This document shows, in pieces, positions 9,047 through 18,579 of a stretch of 64,000 bases of DNA. The DNA is from Sphingomonas palmae (lineage in GTDB: Bacteria; Pseudomonadota; Alphaproteobacteria; Sphingomonadales; Sphingomonadaceae). The translations under genes and the position numbers were made by a program. The notes under the pieces were generated by a model. It was not told where the DNA came from. It did no database searches and saw only the letters and a program-made list of their open reading frames with translations. Location: contig NZ_FNZZ01000002.1 in assembly GCF_900109565.1 (NCBI RefSeq), positions 496,001-560,000 on the forward strand. Direction: 5' to 3'. Every line of letters begins with the position of its first letter. Within the stretch, counting starts at the first letter, position 1.

Positions 9047-12000
9047 GTGCACGTCGTCTTTCGCGAGCAGCACGGGCTGGAGGAAGCCGACGCCCCGCGC
9101 GACCTCGCGCAGGACCCGGCCGATCTGGTGGTGCTGTCGTTCTCCGACAGCGATCTGGGCGCGTTCGCGGCCGGGTGGCATGCAGCCGCGCCCGGCGCGC
9201 TGCCGACGCTCAGGCTCGCCAACCTCGCCGACCTGACGCACCCGTTGTCGGTCGACACCTATCTCGAGCGCACCTTGTCGGGCGCGCGCGGCATCCTGAT
9301 CCGCTTGATCGGCGGACGATCGTACTGGAGCTACGGCCTCGCGCAGGTCGAGAGCTTGGCGCGCGCGAACGGGATTGCGCTCGCCGTACTCGCCGCCGAT
9401 GGGCGCGAGGACGATCGGTTGCGCGCGGCCTCGACGTTGCCCGCCTCGACGCTCGATCGGCTCGCGGCGTTGTGCGACAGTGGCGGTGCGGTGGCGGCGC
9501 AGGCGGCACTCGCGCAACTGGCGCTCGCCGCGGGCTTGCGCGCGGCACCGGTGCGAGGGGCGGCGGCGCTGGGGCAGGTTGGCGCGTGGTTGCCGGCGAG
9601 CTGTCCGGCCTGCCCGGCCGCAATGCTGTTTGCGCCCGATCCACGGCCGCGCGTGCTGCTGACCTTTTACCGCTCCTACCTCGCCGCCGCCGATCTCGAT
9701 CCCGTCGCCGCGCTCCATGCCGCGCTGTCGGCGCGCGGGTTCGACGTGGTGCCGCTATACGTGCCGTCGCTGAAGGACGGCGACACTCGCGGCTGGCTAG
9801 CGCGTTGGGTGGCGGCGCTCGCCCCCGTCGCCATCGTCAACGCGACCGCCTTCTCCGCGCGCGGCGGCGATGAGGCCACCTCGCCGCTCGATGCCAGCGA
9901 CGCGCCGGTGTTCCAGGTCGCGCTCGCTACCTCGGGGCGGCAGGCCTGGACGGAGGCGACACGCGGCCTCTCGCCTGCCGATCTAGCCATGCACGTCGTG
10001 CTGCCCGAGGTCGATGGCCGCGTCTTCGCCGGGGTCGCGAGCTTCAAGGAAGCGGCGGTGCGCGACCCCGCCTTGCAGCACGCTCGCCGTGCGCATCGCG
10101 CCGCGCCCGAGCGCGTCGCGGCGATCGCCGACCGAGTCGCGGCGTGGGTCCACCTGCGCCAGACGCCCGCACGCGACCGACACGTCGCGTTGGTGCTGTC
10201 GACCTACCCCGGCAAGACGCACCAGATGGCGCACGCGGTCGGTCTCGACGCGCTCGCTTCCGCCGAGGTGATTCTCGATGAACTGGGTGCGCCAGCTGGC
10301 GGGTCGCTCGCCCATGCGCTGAATAGCGAGACACTGCGTTGGCCGATCGCCGCGTACCACGCCGCACTCGCACGCCTGCCGCAGCGATTGCGCGACGATC
10401 TGTCCGCCGCATGGGGTGACGCGGGTGACGATCCGGCGGTGAGCGGCGACGACTTCGCCTTCCCCGCCGTCCGACGAGGCAAGGCGCTGGTGGCATTGCA
10501 GCCCGAACGCGGCGAGCCGCGCGAGCGTGCGGGCGAGTATCACGACCTCTCGCGCGTGCCGCGGCACGGCTACGTCGCTTTCTACCTGTGGCTGCGCGAA
10601 CAGGCGATCGACGCGCTGGTCCACGTTGGCGCGCACGGCACGCTCGAGTGGCTGCCGGGCAAGGCGGTCGCGCTCTCGGATGATTGCTGGCCCGAGGCGC
10701 TGACTGGCGCGCTGCCGGTTATCTACCCGTTCATCGTCAACGATCCGGGCGAGGCGGCGCAGGCGAAGCGCCGCGTGGGCGCGGTGACGCTCGGCCACCT
10801 TCCGCCACCGCTGGTTACGGGCGAAGGCGGCCCGGGGCTCGGGCGGCTGGAGGCGCTGCTCGACGAATTTTCCAATGCCGACGGGCTCGATCCGGCACGC
10901 CGCGACCGATTGCAGCGCGACATCGCCGAAGAGGCCGACGCGATCGGGCTGTCGGCCGAACTGGGGCTCGCCGACGCGGCCAATGCGGCAGAGGCGATCA
11001 CACGCATCGACACCTTCGTGTGCGACGTGAAGGACACGCGCTTCGGCGACGGTCTCCACGTCTTCGGGGAAGGCCCGTGCGGCGCGGCGGAGCGTGACGG
11101 GCTCCACGCCGCGCTGTCGGGATGGCGCGTGGTGCCCGGACCAGCTGGTTCGCCGTATCGCGGACGCAAGGACGTGCTGCCGACCGGGCGCAACCTGTAC
11201 GCAATCGACCCGCGCGGCGTGCCGTCGCGCTCGGCGCATGCTCAGGGCAAGCGGCTGGCCGACGAGCTGGTCCGCCGCCATCTGCAGGACGAGGGCGATT
11301 ATCCGCGCGCGCTGGTGGTCGACCTGTGGGGATCGGCGACGATGCGCACCGCGGGCGAGGAGTTCGCGATGGCGCTCCACCTGCTCGGCGCGCAGCCGGT
11401 GTGGGATACCGGATCGGACCGCGTGACCGGCGTCGAGATCCTGCCGCTCGCGATGCTCGACCGCCCGCGCGTCGACGTGACGCTGCGGGTTTCGGGACTG
11501 TTTCGCGACACGTTCGCGCAATTGTGCGCGCTGTTCGGGCAAGCGGTACGCGCGCTCGCCGCGCGCGACGAAGCGCCCGAGTGGAACCCGTTCGTCGGTC
11601 AGAGCGGCGCTGAAAGGGCGGGCGCGCGCGTCTACGGTCCGGCACCCGGCAGCTACGGCCTTGGCATCGGCGACGCGGCCGACACCTACACCGACGCAGC
11701 TCGCGCCGCGGCTGGTGAGGCGTGGCTCGCCGCGTCGTCGTACAGTTTCGATGCGGGCGAGGTTGCCGATCCCGCCGGCATCGCCGCGCGCGTCGCCGCC
11801 GCCGACGCCTTCGTCCACATACAGGATTTGCCCGAAACCGACCTGCTGATCGCCGCCGATTACGCCGGGCACGAAGCGGGTTTCGCCGCGGCGCAGGGCG
11901 TCGTCGGCGGGCACGCGGCGCTCTACCATCTCGACGCGCGCGACCCCGGTCGCCCGCGCGCGCGTCCCCTACGCGAAGAGGTGGCGCGGGTCGTGCGCGG

Positions 12001-12304
12001 GCGCGCCGCCGATCCGGCCTGGATCGCCGGCATGATGCGCCACGGCTACCGCGGCGCGGCGGAGATTGCAGGCACGCTGGACCATCTCGGCAGCTTCGCG
12101 CATCTGGCGAACGTGGTGACACCCGAACTAATCGACCTGTACCATGACGCGACGATCGGGCGCGACGAGGTGCGCGCATTTCTGGCCGCGGCCAACCCGG
12201 CCGCACTCGCCGCGATGGAGGCGCGCTTCGCCGCGCTCCTCCGGTCGGGGCTGTGGCCGACCAGGCGCAATTCGATCCTGGCGACACTGGGACTGCCAGC
12301 ATGA
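9047..12304 (+). CDS. cobN: Aerobic cobaltochelatase large subunit CobN
   Basis: 1085 aa from GTG 9047. Family-typical segments include HVGAHGTLEWLPGKAVALS near residue 526, PYRGRKDVLPTGRNLYAIDP near 705, and WGSATMRTAGEEFA near 763. CobN binds hydrogenobyrinate a,c-diamide and, with CobS and CobT, inserts cobalt using ATP. It is shorter than the roughly 1275-residue Pseudomonas denitrificans protein, a length difference seen in other alphaproteobacteria. No cobS or cobT is in the window. Its stop overlaps the cobG start as ATGA, so the two are coupled. Confidence 0.93.
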   Translation: MHVVFREQHGLEEADAPRDLAQDPADLVVLSFSDSDLGAFAAGWHAAAPGALPTLRLANLADLTHPLSVDTYLERTLSGARGILIRLIGGRSYWSYGLAQVESLARANGIALAVLAADGREDDRLRAASTLPASTLDRLAALCDSGGAVAAQAALAQLALAAGLRAAPVRGAAALGQVGAWLPASCPACPAAMLFAPDPRPRVLLTFYRSYLAAADLDPVAALHAALSARGFDVVPLYVPSLKDGDTRGWLARWVAALAPVAIVNATAFSARGGDEATSPLDASDAPVFQVALATSGRQAWTEATRGLSPADLAMHVVLPEVDGRVFAGVASFKEAAVRDPALQHARRAHRAAPERVAAIADRVAAWVHLRQTPARDRHVALVLSTYPGKTHQMAHAVGLDALASAEVILDELGAPAGGSLAHALNSETLRWPIAAYHAALARLPQRLRDDLSAAWGDAGDDPAVSGDDFAFPAVRRGKALVALQPERGEPRERAGEYHDLSRVPRHGYVAFYLWLREQAIDALVHVGAHGTLEWLPGKAVALSDDCWPEALTGALPVIYPFIVNDPGEAAQAKRRVGAVTLGHLPPPLVTGEGGPGLGRLEALLDEFSNADGLDPARRDRLQRDIAEEADAIGLSAELGLADAANAAEAITRIDTFVCDVKDTRFGDGLHVFGEGPCGAAERDGLHAALSGWRVVPGPAGSPYRGRKDVLPTGRNLYAIDPRGVPSRSAHAQGKRLADELVRRHLQDEGDYPRALVVDLWGSATMRTAGEEFAMALHLLGAQPVWDTGSDRVTGVEILPLAMLDRPRVDVTLRVSGLFRDTFAQLCALFGQAVRALAARDEAPEWNPFVGQSGAERAGARVYGPAPGSYGLGIGDAADTYTDAARAAAGEAWLAASSYSFDAGEVADPAGIAARVAAADAFVHIQDLPETDLLIAADYAGHEAGFAAAQGVVGGHAALYHLDARDPGRPRARPLREEVARVVRGRAADPAWIAGMMRHGYRGAAEIAGTLDHLGSFAHLANVVTPELIDLYHDATIGRDEVRAFLAAANPAALAAMEARFAALLRSGLWPTRRNSILATLGLPA

Positions 12305-13404
12305 GCGTGCGGCGCGGCTGGTGCCCGACCGCATGGCGGCCGATGGCGGCGGGCGACGGCCTGCTGCTGCGCGTCCGCCCGTCTATGGGGCGGATCACGG
12401 CGGAACAGGCGCGACTTATCGCAGATATCGCGGCGCTTCACGGTAACGGCGCGATCGACCTGACCAACCGTGCCGCGCTGCAATTGCGCGGGCTGGACGA
12501 GGCGGGGTGGCGCGCCGCAATCGACAGGCTCGTCGCTGCCGGACTGGTCGACGCCGATCCTGCGCGTGAGACGCTGCCGCTATTGGTTGCGCCCGATTGG
12601 CGCGAAGGCGACGACACGCACCGGATCGCGACCGCATTGTCGGCGCGGTGGGCTGAGTTGCCGCCGCTTCCGGACAAGTTCGGGATTGCGATTGATGCCG
12701 GCCAGGTCTGCGTGCTGGGCGACGCTTCGGCCGACCTGCGCGTCGAGCGTGCGGACACCGGCGCGCTGATGCTGCGCGCGGACGGGCGCGCGACCGGCAT
12801 CGCGGTCCCGGTCGGCGAGGAAGTCGACGCGATCCTCGCGCTGGCGGACTGGTTCGTCGCCAGCGGCGGTACGGCGGCGGGGCGGATGGCGCGTCACAAC
12901 GCCGCCCTGCCCGATTGGGCAACGGGCGGGCTGTGCCCGCGCCGGTCGACAGGCGCGCCAGCGGACGATCCGCCCAGCTATCCGCTCCCGTTCGGCCGCA
13001 TCGACGCCGATGCGTTGACGGCGCTCACCCAGCGAGTCGGACTCGCTGCGCTGCGGCTGACACCGTGGCGCACGCTGCTGCTCGAAGGAGCGCCCGCGCC
13101 GAAGTCCGACTTAGGCTACCTACGGGGAATCGATGCCTGCGTCGGCGCGCCCGCCTGTCCGCAGGGGAGCGTCGCGACACGCCCGCTCGCCACCGAACTC
13201 GCGCCACTGATCGCGGGCACGCTCCACGTGTCGGGCTGCGACAAGGGGTGCGCGCGGCGTACCCGCGCCGATGTCGTGCTGACCGGTCGCGACGGCCGGT
13301 TCGATCTGGCGCTGAACGCGCGCGCCGACGCGCCGCCCGTCGTGTGCGGCCTCACCTACGAGCAGGTGCTCGCCCACTTCAAAGGTTTCCCTCGTGCCGC
13401 ATAG
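12301..13404 (+). CDS. cobG: Precorrin-3B synthase CobG
   Basis: 367 aa from ATG 12301, overlapping the cobN stop. It is built like a nitrite/sulfite reductase with ferredoxin-like half domains. The [4Fe-4S]/siroheme ligands are visible as a C-x5-C in CVGAPACPQG and a C-x3-C in SGCDKGCA. CobG hydroxylates precorrin-3A at C20 with O2 to give precorrin-3B with a gamma-lactone. It is the marker enzyme of the aerobic pathway, so it decides that this organism makes B12 by the oxygen-dependent route. The cobH start lies 11 bases inside its 3' end. Confidence 0.92.
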   Translation: MSVRRGWCPTAWRPMAAGDGLLLRVRPSMGRITAEQARLIADIAALHGNGAIDLTNRAALQLRGLDEAGWRAAIDRLVAAGLVDADPARETLPLLVAPDWREGDDTHRIATALSARWAELPPLPDKFGIAIDAGQVCVLGDASADLRVERADTGALMLRADGRATGIAVPVGEEVDAILALADWFVASGGTAAGRMARHNAALPDWATGGLCPRRSTGAPADDPPSYPLPFGRIDADALTALTQRVGLAALRLTPWRTLLLEGAPAPKSDLGYLRGIDACVGAPACPQGSVATRPLATELAPLIAGTLHVSGCDKGCARRTRADVVLTGRDGRFDLALNARADAPPVVCGLTYEQVLAHFKGFPRAA

Positions 13405-14023
13405 CTACGAAACCGACGGCGCAGCGATTTACCGGCAATCGTTCGCGATCATCCGCGCCGAAGCCGAGCTCCAGCGCTTCTCCGCCGAGGAGGAGCCGGT
13501 CGCGGTGCGGATGATCCACGCCGCCGGGCTGGTGGAGCTCGCGCCGTTTATCCGCTTCACAGCCAACTTCGCGCAGGTCGCGCGCGCGGCGCTCGCGGCA
13601 GGCGCGCCGATCCTGTGCGACGCGCGAATGGTGAGCGAAGGGATCACGCGCGCGCGGCTGCCGGCCGATAATCAGGTGATCTGCCCCTTGCACGACGCGA
13701 GCGTCCCCGCACTGGCCGCCCGCATGGGCACGACGCGCTCCGCCGCCGCGCTGGAGCTGTGGCGACCACATATGGCGGGCGCGCTGGTCGCGATCGGCAA
13801 CGCGCCGACCGCCTTGTTCCACCTGCTCGACATGCTGGAGGACCCCGCCTGCCCGCGCCCCGCCGCGATCATCGGCTGCCCGGTTGGCTTCGTCGGCGCG
13901 ATGGAGTCGAAGGCAGCGCTGTGGGCCGAGCAGCCGGTGCCGTGCGCGATCGTCGAGGGACGGCTGGGCGGCAGCGCGATCACCGTCGCTGCGATCAACG
14001 CGCTGGCGAGCCGCGCCGAGTGA
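13394..14023 (+). CDS. cobH: Precorrin-8X methylmutase CobH
   Basis: 209 aa from GTG 13394, overlapping cobG by 11 bases. The VRMIHAAGLVE segment contains the active-site His of the CobH/CbiC family, and CDARMVSEGI, SAAALELW and GNAPTALFHLLDM match the family. The C-terminal IIGCPVGFVGAMESKAAL and GRLGGSAITVAAINAL motifs are diagnostic. The enzyme moves the methyl group from C11 to C12 of precorrin-8, making hydrogenobyrinic acid. Its stop overlaps the cobI start as GTGA. Confidence 0.94.
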   Translation: MPHSYETDGAAIYRQSFAIIRAEAELQRFSAEEEPVAVRMIHAAGLVELAPFIRFTANFAQVARAALAAGAPILCDARMVSEGITRARLPADNQVICPLHDASVPALAARMGTTRSAAALELWRPHMAGALVAIGNAPTALFHLLDMLEDPACPRPAAIIGCPVGFVGAMESKAALWAEQPVPCAIVEGRLGGSAITVAAINALASRAE

Positions 14024-14751
14024 GCCGTCACCCCCCCGGCACGGTGCACGGCGTCGGTCTCGGCCCCGGTGCCGCCGACCTGATGAGCGTGCGCGCCGAC
14101 CGGCTGGTGCGCGCGGCGCGCCACGTCGCCTATTTCCGCAAGGCGGGGCGCCCGGGTCGCGCGCGCCGGCTGGTCGAGGGGATGCTGCGCCCCGACGCGG
14201 TCGAGTTCGCGATGGACTATCCGGTCACGACCGAGATTCCGGTCGGGCCAGCCTATAACGACTGCCTGTCGCGCTTCTACGCTCGCTGCACCGATCACCT
14301 CGCGCGGCTCGCGCTGACGGGCGAGGACGTAGTGGTGCTGTGCGAGGGCGACCCGTTCTTCTACGGCTCGTTCATGCACCTGCACGCGCGATTGCTGGGG
14401 CAGGTGCCCGTTCAGGTCGTGCCCGGCATTACCGGCATGTCGGGCGCCTGGACCGCGAGCGGCGTGCCGATCACCTGGGGCGAGGACGTGCTGACGGTCG
14501 CAACCGCGACGCTGCCCGAGGACGAGCTTACCCGCCGCATCGCCGATACCGACGCGCTGGTGGTGATGAAGATCGGGCGTCACCTGCCCAAGCTGCGGCG
14601 CGCGGTGCTGGCCGCGGGACGTGGCGACAATGCGTGGCTGGTCGAGTATGCCGCCATGCCCGAACAGCGCGTGCGCCGGCTGGCAGAGGTCGGCGACGAA
14701 GCGCCCTATTTCTCGATCCTGTTGATCCACGGTCAAGGACGGCGACCGTGA
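14020..14751 (+). CDS. cobI: Precorrin-2 C20-methyltransferase CobI
   Basis: 243 aa from GTG 14020, overlapping the cobH stop (GTGA). It is a class III SAM methyltransferase: GVGLGPGAADLMSVRA is at about residues 11-26, CEGDPFFYGSF near 108, and PGITGMSGAW near 136. Methylates C20 of precorrin-2 to give precorrin-3A, the substrate of CobG encoded two genes upstream. Its stop overlaps the cobJ start by four bases, so translation is expected to pass directly from one methyltransferase to the next. Confidence 0.93.
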   Translation: MSRHPPGTVHGVGLGPGAADLMSVRADRLVRAARHVAYFRKAGRPGRARRLVEGMLRPDAVEFAMDYPVTTEIPVGPAYNDCLSRFYARCTDHLARLALTGEDVVVLCEGDPFFYGSFMHLHARLLGQVPVQVVPGITGMSGAWTASGVPITWGEDVLTVATATLPEDELTRRIADTDALVVMKIGRHLPKLRRAVLAAGRGDNAWLVEYAAMPEQRVRRLAEVGDEAPYFSILLIHGQGRRP

Positions 14752-15512
14752 GCGCGGGATGGCTGGCGATCGCGGGGCTGGGGCCGGGCGACGAGGCGCT
14801 GGTCACGCCCGAGGTCAGCGACGCGCTGGCGCAGGCGACCGACGTGATCGGCTACATTCCCTACGTCGCGCGCGTGGCGCCGCGCGATGGACTGGCGCTG
14901 CACGCGTCGGACAACCGCGTCGAGCTCGACCGTGCGACGCTGGCGCTCGAGCTGGCGGCACGCGGTCGACGCGTCGTTGTCGTTTCGTCGGGCGATCCCG
15001 GCGTTTTCGCGATGGCGGCGGCGGTGTTCGAGGCGCTGGAGGCGGGCGACGCATCGTGGCGCGAGCTCGACATCCGCGTGCTGCCCGGCATCACCGCGAT
15101 GCTGGCGGCGGCGGCACGTGCAGGCGCGCCGCTGGGACACGATTTCTGCGCGATCAATCTGTCGGACAATCTGAAACCGCGGAGCGTGGTGGAGCGCCGC
15201 GTCGCGCTGGCGGCAGAAGCGGATTTCGCCATCGCCTTCTACAACCCGCGGTCGCGCGCGCGCCCCGACGGGCTTGGTCGCGTCTTTGATGTGCTGCGCG
15301 AGGTGTGCGGCGACGCGCGACCGGTGCTGTTCGCGCGGGCAGTGACGACGCCTGAGGAGTCGCTGCGTATCGTGGCGCTGCCAGACGCGCGCGGCGAGAT
15401 GGCCGACATGCGCACGATGGTGATCGTCGGGTCGAGCCGCACCCGCGTGATCGAGCGGGTGGGCGCGCCGATCCTCTACACGCCGCGCTGGATGCCTGAG
15501 GGAACGCCGTGA
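14748..15512 (+). CDS. cobJ: Precorrin-3B C17-methyltransferase CobJ
   Basis: 254 aa from GTG 14748 (GTGA overlap with cobI). Class III methyltransferase motifs are IAGLGPGDEALVTPE at the N-terminus, SSGDPGVFAMAA near 84 and LPGITAMLAAAARAGAPLGHDFC near 112, followed by SDNLKPRSVVERR and FYNPRSRARPDG, which mark the CobJ/CbiH branch. It methylates C17 and contracts the ring of precorrin-3B to precorrin-4. The last 37 bases overlap the 3' end of cobK on the other strand. Confidence 0.93.
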   Translation: MSAGWLAIAGLGPGDEALVTPEVSDALAQATDVIGYIPYVARVAPRDGLALHASDNRVELDRATLALELAARGRRVVVVSSGDPGVFAMAAAVFEALEAGDASWRELDIRVLPGITAMLAAAARAGAPLGHDFCAINLSDNLKPRSVVERRVALAAEADFAIAFYNPRSRARPDGLGRVFDVLREVCGDARPVLFARAVTTPEESLRIVALPDARGEMADMRTMVIVGSSRTRVIERVGAPILYTPRWMPEGTP

Positions 15513-16237
15513 GCGATCCAGTCGAAGACCGCCGCCACGTCGTGCACTTCGGTGCGCGGCGGCAGCGCGGGCCGATCAATCATCAGCACTTCCAGGCCGA
15601 GCGCGCGCGCCGCCGCGATCTTCGCCGACGCGCCGCTGCCGCCGGCGTTCTTGGCGACGACCAGGTCAATGCGGTGATCGACCATCAGCCGTCGGTCGCT
15701 ATCGACATCGAACGGTCCGCGGTCGATCACGAGATCGTAGTGCGGCAGCGGCGGAGCCACGTTTGGCCGATCGACGAAGCGCAGCAGGTAATGGTGCTGC
15801 GGCTGCGCGGCGAAGGCGGCGACGTGCATCCGCCCGAGCGCGAGCATGACGCGCCGCGCTGGACCGGCGAGCGCCGCCACCGCCGCATCCACGTCGGCGA
15901 CGTGCGTCCAGCGATCGCCCGCGATCGGCGTCCAGGCGGGACGCGTCAGCGCGATCAGCGGCACACCCGCGCGCTGTGCGGCGGTGACCGCGTGCGCGCT
16001 CATCTGCGCGGCGAAGGGGTGTGTCGCATCGACGAGATGCGTGACGTGCTCGCGCTTCAGATAGGCGGCGAGCCCCGCCACCCCGCCGAAGCCGCCGACG
16101 CGGATCGGCACCGCCTGCGCCGCCGGGGCCGCGGTGCGCCCGGCGTAGCTCAGCACCGCCTCCACCCCTCGGAGCGCACACGCATCGGCGAGTGCACTCG
16201 CCTCGGTCGTGCCGCCCAGGATCAGGAGCTTGGTCAT
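15476..16237 (-). CDS. cobK: Precorrin-6A reductase CobK, on the opposite strand
   Basis: 253 aa reading leftward. The N-terminal LLILGGTTEASALADAC is the nucleotide-binding motif of CobK/CbiJ, and THLVDATHPFAAQMSAHA near residue 90, GRMHVAAFAAQPQHHYLLR and VAKNAGGSGASAKIAAA confirm it. The enzyme uses NADPH to reduce precorrin-6A to precorrin-6B. It is inserted backward in an otherwise collinear operon: its 3' end overlaps cobJ by 37 bases and its ATG overlaps the cobL ATG (the start codons share bases 16236-16237 in CATG). It therefore needs its own minus-strand promoter, which would lie inside cobL. Confidence 0.94.
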   Translation of the reverse strand: MTKLLILGGTTEASALADACALRGVEAVLSYAGRTAAPAAQAVPIRVGGFGGVAGLAAYLKREHVTHLVDATHPFAAQMSAHAVTAAQRAGVPLIALTRPAWTPIAGDRWTHVADVDAAVAALAGPARRVMLALGRMHVAAFAAQPQHHYLLRFVDRPNVAPPLPHYDLVIDRGPFDVDSDRRLMVDHRIDLVVAKNAGGSGASAKIAAARALGLEVLMIDRPALPPRTEVHDVAAVFDWIAHGVPSGIQRGV

Positions 16238-17438
16238 GGGTGAGCGCGGGCCTTGGCTGACGATTGTCGGGATCGGCGAGGATGGACCGGACGGGTTGTC
16301 GGCGGCAAGCCGCGCGGCGCTCGATCGAGCCGAACTGGTGTTCGGCGCGACGCGTCACCTGTCGTTGCTGCCTGATCTGATGGCGGAAACGCGCACTTGG
16401 CCGGTGCCGTTTGAGGTCGGTATCGCCGACCTGCTGGCCGAGCGCGGACGCCGCGTGGTCATGCTCGCCTCGGGCGATCCGTTCTGGTTCGGCGCAGGCG
16501 CGACGCTGTCGCGTCACCTATCGCCCGACGAATGGGTCACGTATCCCGCGCCCTCGACCTTCGCGCTCGCGGCGGCGCGGCTCGGCTGGCGGGTGGAGGA
16601 GACGGTCTGCCTCGGCCTCCATGCCGCGCCGGTCACGCGGATGCGTCCGCATCTCGCAGCCGGAGCGCGCATCGTCGGGCTGGTGCGTGACGGCGCGGGC
16701 GCGCGCGCGCTGATCGACTATGTCGCTGAGCAGGGCTTCGGCGCGTCGTCGGTGACGGTGCTGGAGGCGCTGGGTGGTCCGCGCGAGCGGGTGCGCACGA
16801 CGCGCGCCGACGCCGCTCCTTTGGCCGACATCGCGCATCCCCTCGCGGTCGCGATCGAGGTGGCGGGCAGCGGCGAGACGCTGCCGCTCGCCGCCGGACG
16901 CCCAGACACATGGTTCGACCACGACGGGCAGATCACCAAGCGACCCGCACGCGCGCTCACGCTGTCCGCGCTTGCACCCCGCGCGGGCGAGTTGTTGTGG
17001 GACATCGGCGCGGGCTCGGGCTCGATTGCGATCGAGTGGCTGCTCGCGCACCCGTCGACCCGCGCGGTCGCTTTCGAGCGCGACCCGACCCGCGCCGACC
17101 GCGCGCGTGCCAACGCCGCGACGCTCGGCGTCGACCGGCTGGTCGTCACTGAGGGCGCCGCGCCCCTGATCCTCGCCGACCAGCCCGCACCGGCGGCAGT
17201 GTTCGTCGGCGGCGGATTGTCGCTCGCGCTGCTCGACTGGCTCGACGCGCATCTGCCCGCGGGCACGCGCGTCGTTGCCAATGCGGTAACGCTTGAGTCG
17301 GAGGCGCTGCTCGGCCAATGGCACGCGCGGCGTGGCGGTTCGCTCCTGCGGATCGAGCTCGCCGAGGCCGCGCCGATTGGTACGCGACGCGGTTGGCGCA
17401 GCGCCTATCCGCTGGTGCAGTGGAGCGTGACGTGGTGA
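16236..17438 (+). CDS. cobL: Precorrin-6Y C5,15-methyltransferase (decarboxylating) CobL
   Basis: 400 aa from ATG 16236, chosen for the AGGAG at 16224-16228. The N-terminal CbiE-like half has [10 protein letters not shown] and [14 protein letters not shown]. The C-terminal CbiT-like half begins near residue 225 with [18 protein letters not shown], a Rossmann SAM-binding motif. The fused enzyme methylates C5 and C15 and removes the C12 acetate carboxyl of precorrin-6B to give precorrin-8. Its ribosome-binding site lies inside the antisense cobK coding region, so the two genes cannot be separated physically. Confidence 0.94.
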   Translation: MGERGPWLTIVGIGEDGPDGLSAASRAALDRAELVFGATRHLSLLPDLMAETRTWPVPFEVGIADLLAERGRRVVMLASGDPFWFGAGATLSRHLSPDEWVTYPAPSTFALAAARLGWRVEETVCLGLHAAPVTRMRPHLAAGARIVGLVRDGAGARALIDYVAEQGFGASSVTVLEALGGPRERVRTTRADAAPLADIAHPLAVAIEVAGSGETLPLAAGRPDTWFDHDGQITKRPARALTLSALAPRAGELLWDIGAGSGSIAIEWLLAHPSTRAVAFERDPTRADRARANAATLGVDRLVVTEGAAPLILADQPAPAAVFVGGGLSLALLDWLDAHLPAGTRVVANAVTLESEALLGQWHARRGGSLLRIELAEAAPIGTRRGWRSAYPLVQWSVTW

Positions 17439-17797
17439 TCGTCGCGGGCTTCGGCTGTCGTGCGGGTGCAACGACCGACGCCTTCGCCGCGGCGCTGGCG
17501 GCGACCGGCGTACCCTACGTCGATCGCTTCGCCGTGCCGGCAGACCGGGCGGCGTTGCTCGACGCCTTCGCGCGCGAGCACGGGGTTCCGCTAATGGTGA
17601 TTTCACCCGACAAGCTGCGCGGCATCGCCACGCCGACCCGATCCCCCATCAGCCTCGCCGCGCGTGGCACCGGCAGCGTCGCGGAGGCCGCGGCGCTGGT
17701 CGCTGCCGGCGTGGGCGCACGCGTCAGCATTACGCGCTGCATCTCGCCCGACCGCAGCGTCACCTGCGCGATCGCCGTTTCAGGAAGCCACGCATGA
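17432..17797 (+). CDS. cobE: CobE (CbiG C-terminal-like) cobalamin biosynthesis protein
   Basis: About 121 aa. Two adjacent GTG codons (17432 and 17435) are possible starts; the second gives the four-base GTGA overlap used throughout the operon. The N-terminal [17 protein letters not shown] motif and central [16 protein letters not shown] match CobE and the C-terminal domain of CbiG. The role of CobE in the aerobic pathway is not fully established; it has been proposed to bind or protect oxidised corrinoid intermediates near the precorrin-4/5 steps. cobM follows with an ATGA overlap. Confidence 0.85.
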   Translation: MVIVAGFGCRAGATTDAFAAALAATGVPYVDRFAVPADRAALLDAFAREHGVPLMVISPDKLRGIATPTRSPISLAARGTGSVAEAAALVAAGVGARVSITRCISPDRSVTCAIAVSGSHA

Positions 17798-18579
17798 CCG
17801 TCCACTTCATCGGCGCAGGCCCTGGTGCCGCCGACCTGATCACGCTGCGCGCGCGCGACCTGATCGCTGCCGCGCCGGTGTGTCTCTACGCCGGATCGCT
17901 CGTTCCCGCCGCGCTGCTCGGCCATTGCCCGGCGGGCGCGCGGATCATCAACACCGCACCGCTGTCGCTCGACGAAATCATCGCGGAGATCGCGCGCGCG
18001 CACGCCGACGGCCACGACGTCGCGCGGCTTCACTCGGGCGACCTGTCTATATGGTCGGCGTTGGGCGAGCAGTTGCGGCGGTTGCGCGCGCTCGGCATCC
18101 CGTTCGACGTGACGCCGGGCGTGCCCGCCTTCGCCGCCGCCGCCGCCGCGCTGGAGGCCGAGCTGACGCTGCCGGGTATTGCGCAGTCGTTGATCCTCAC
18201 CCGCACGCCTGGTCGCGCCAGCGCCATGCCCGCGGCGGAGACGCTGGAAGCGTTCGCCGCCACCGGCGCGACGCTCGCGATCCACCTGTCGATCCACCGC
18301 TTGAGTGAGATCGTCACCGCGCTGACGCACACTCACGGCGCCGATTGCCCGGTCGCGATCGTGTGGCGCGCGAGCTGGCCCGACCAGCGCATCGTGCGCG
18401 GCACGCTCGCGACGATCGAGGCGGCGGCCGCGGGCGGGCCGGAGCGGACCGCGCTGATCCTGGTCGGACGCGTGCTCGCCGCCGAAGACTTCGCCGAGAG
18501 CAGCCTCTACGCGCCCGGCTATGACCGCCGCTTCCGTCCGCAATCCGCGACCTCGCGCTTCGCCGGAGAGAGCGAATGA
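17794..18579 (+). CDS. cobM: Precorrin-4 C11-methyltransferase CobM
   Basis: 261 aa from ATG 17794. Class III SAM methyltransferase motifs are [16 protein letters not shown] at the N-terminus, [16 protein letters not shown] near 30, [14 protein letters not shown] near 80, and [18 protein letters not shown], which together identify the CobM/CbiF branch. It transfers a methyl group to C11 of precorrin-4 to make precorrin-5. It overlaps cobE and cobB by four bases each. Confidence 0.94.
   Translation: MTVHFIGAGPGAADLITLRARDLIAAAPVCLYAGSLVPAALLGHCPAGARIINTAPLSLDEIIAEIARAHADGHDVARLHSGDLSIWSALGEQLRRLRALGIPFDVTPGVPAFAAAAAALEAELTLPGIAQSLILTRTPGRASAMPAAETLEAFAATGATLAIHLSIHRLSEIVTALTHTHGADCPVAIVWRASWPDQRIVRGTLATIEAAAAGGPERTALILVGRVLAAEDFAESSLYAPGYDRRFRPQSATSRFAGESE

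Noticed and set aside
9983..11929. 648-codon minus-strand frame inside cobN
   Set aside because: Antisense to a well-matched CobN; composition is typical of shadow frames in GC-rich DNA and there is no recognisable domain.
15509..16243. Plus-strand frame that would keep the cob operon collinear across cobK
   Set aside because: Its translation has no family features, while the minus strand gives a complete CobK with catalytic motifs.
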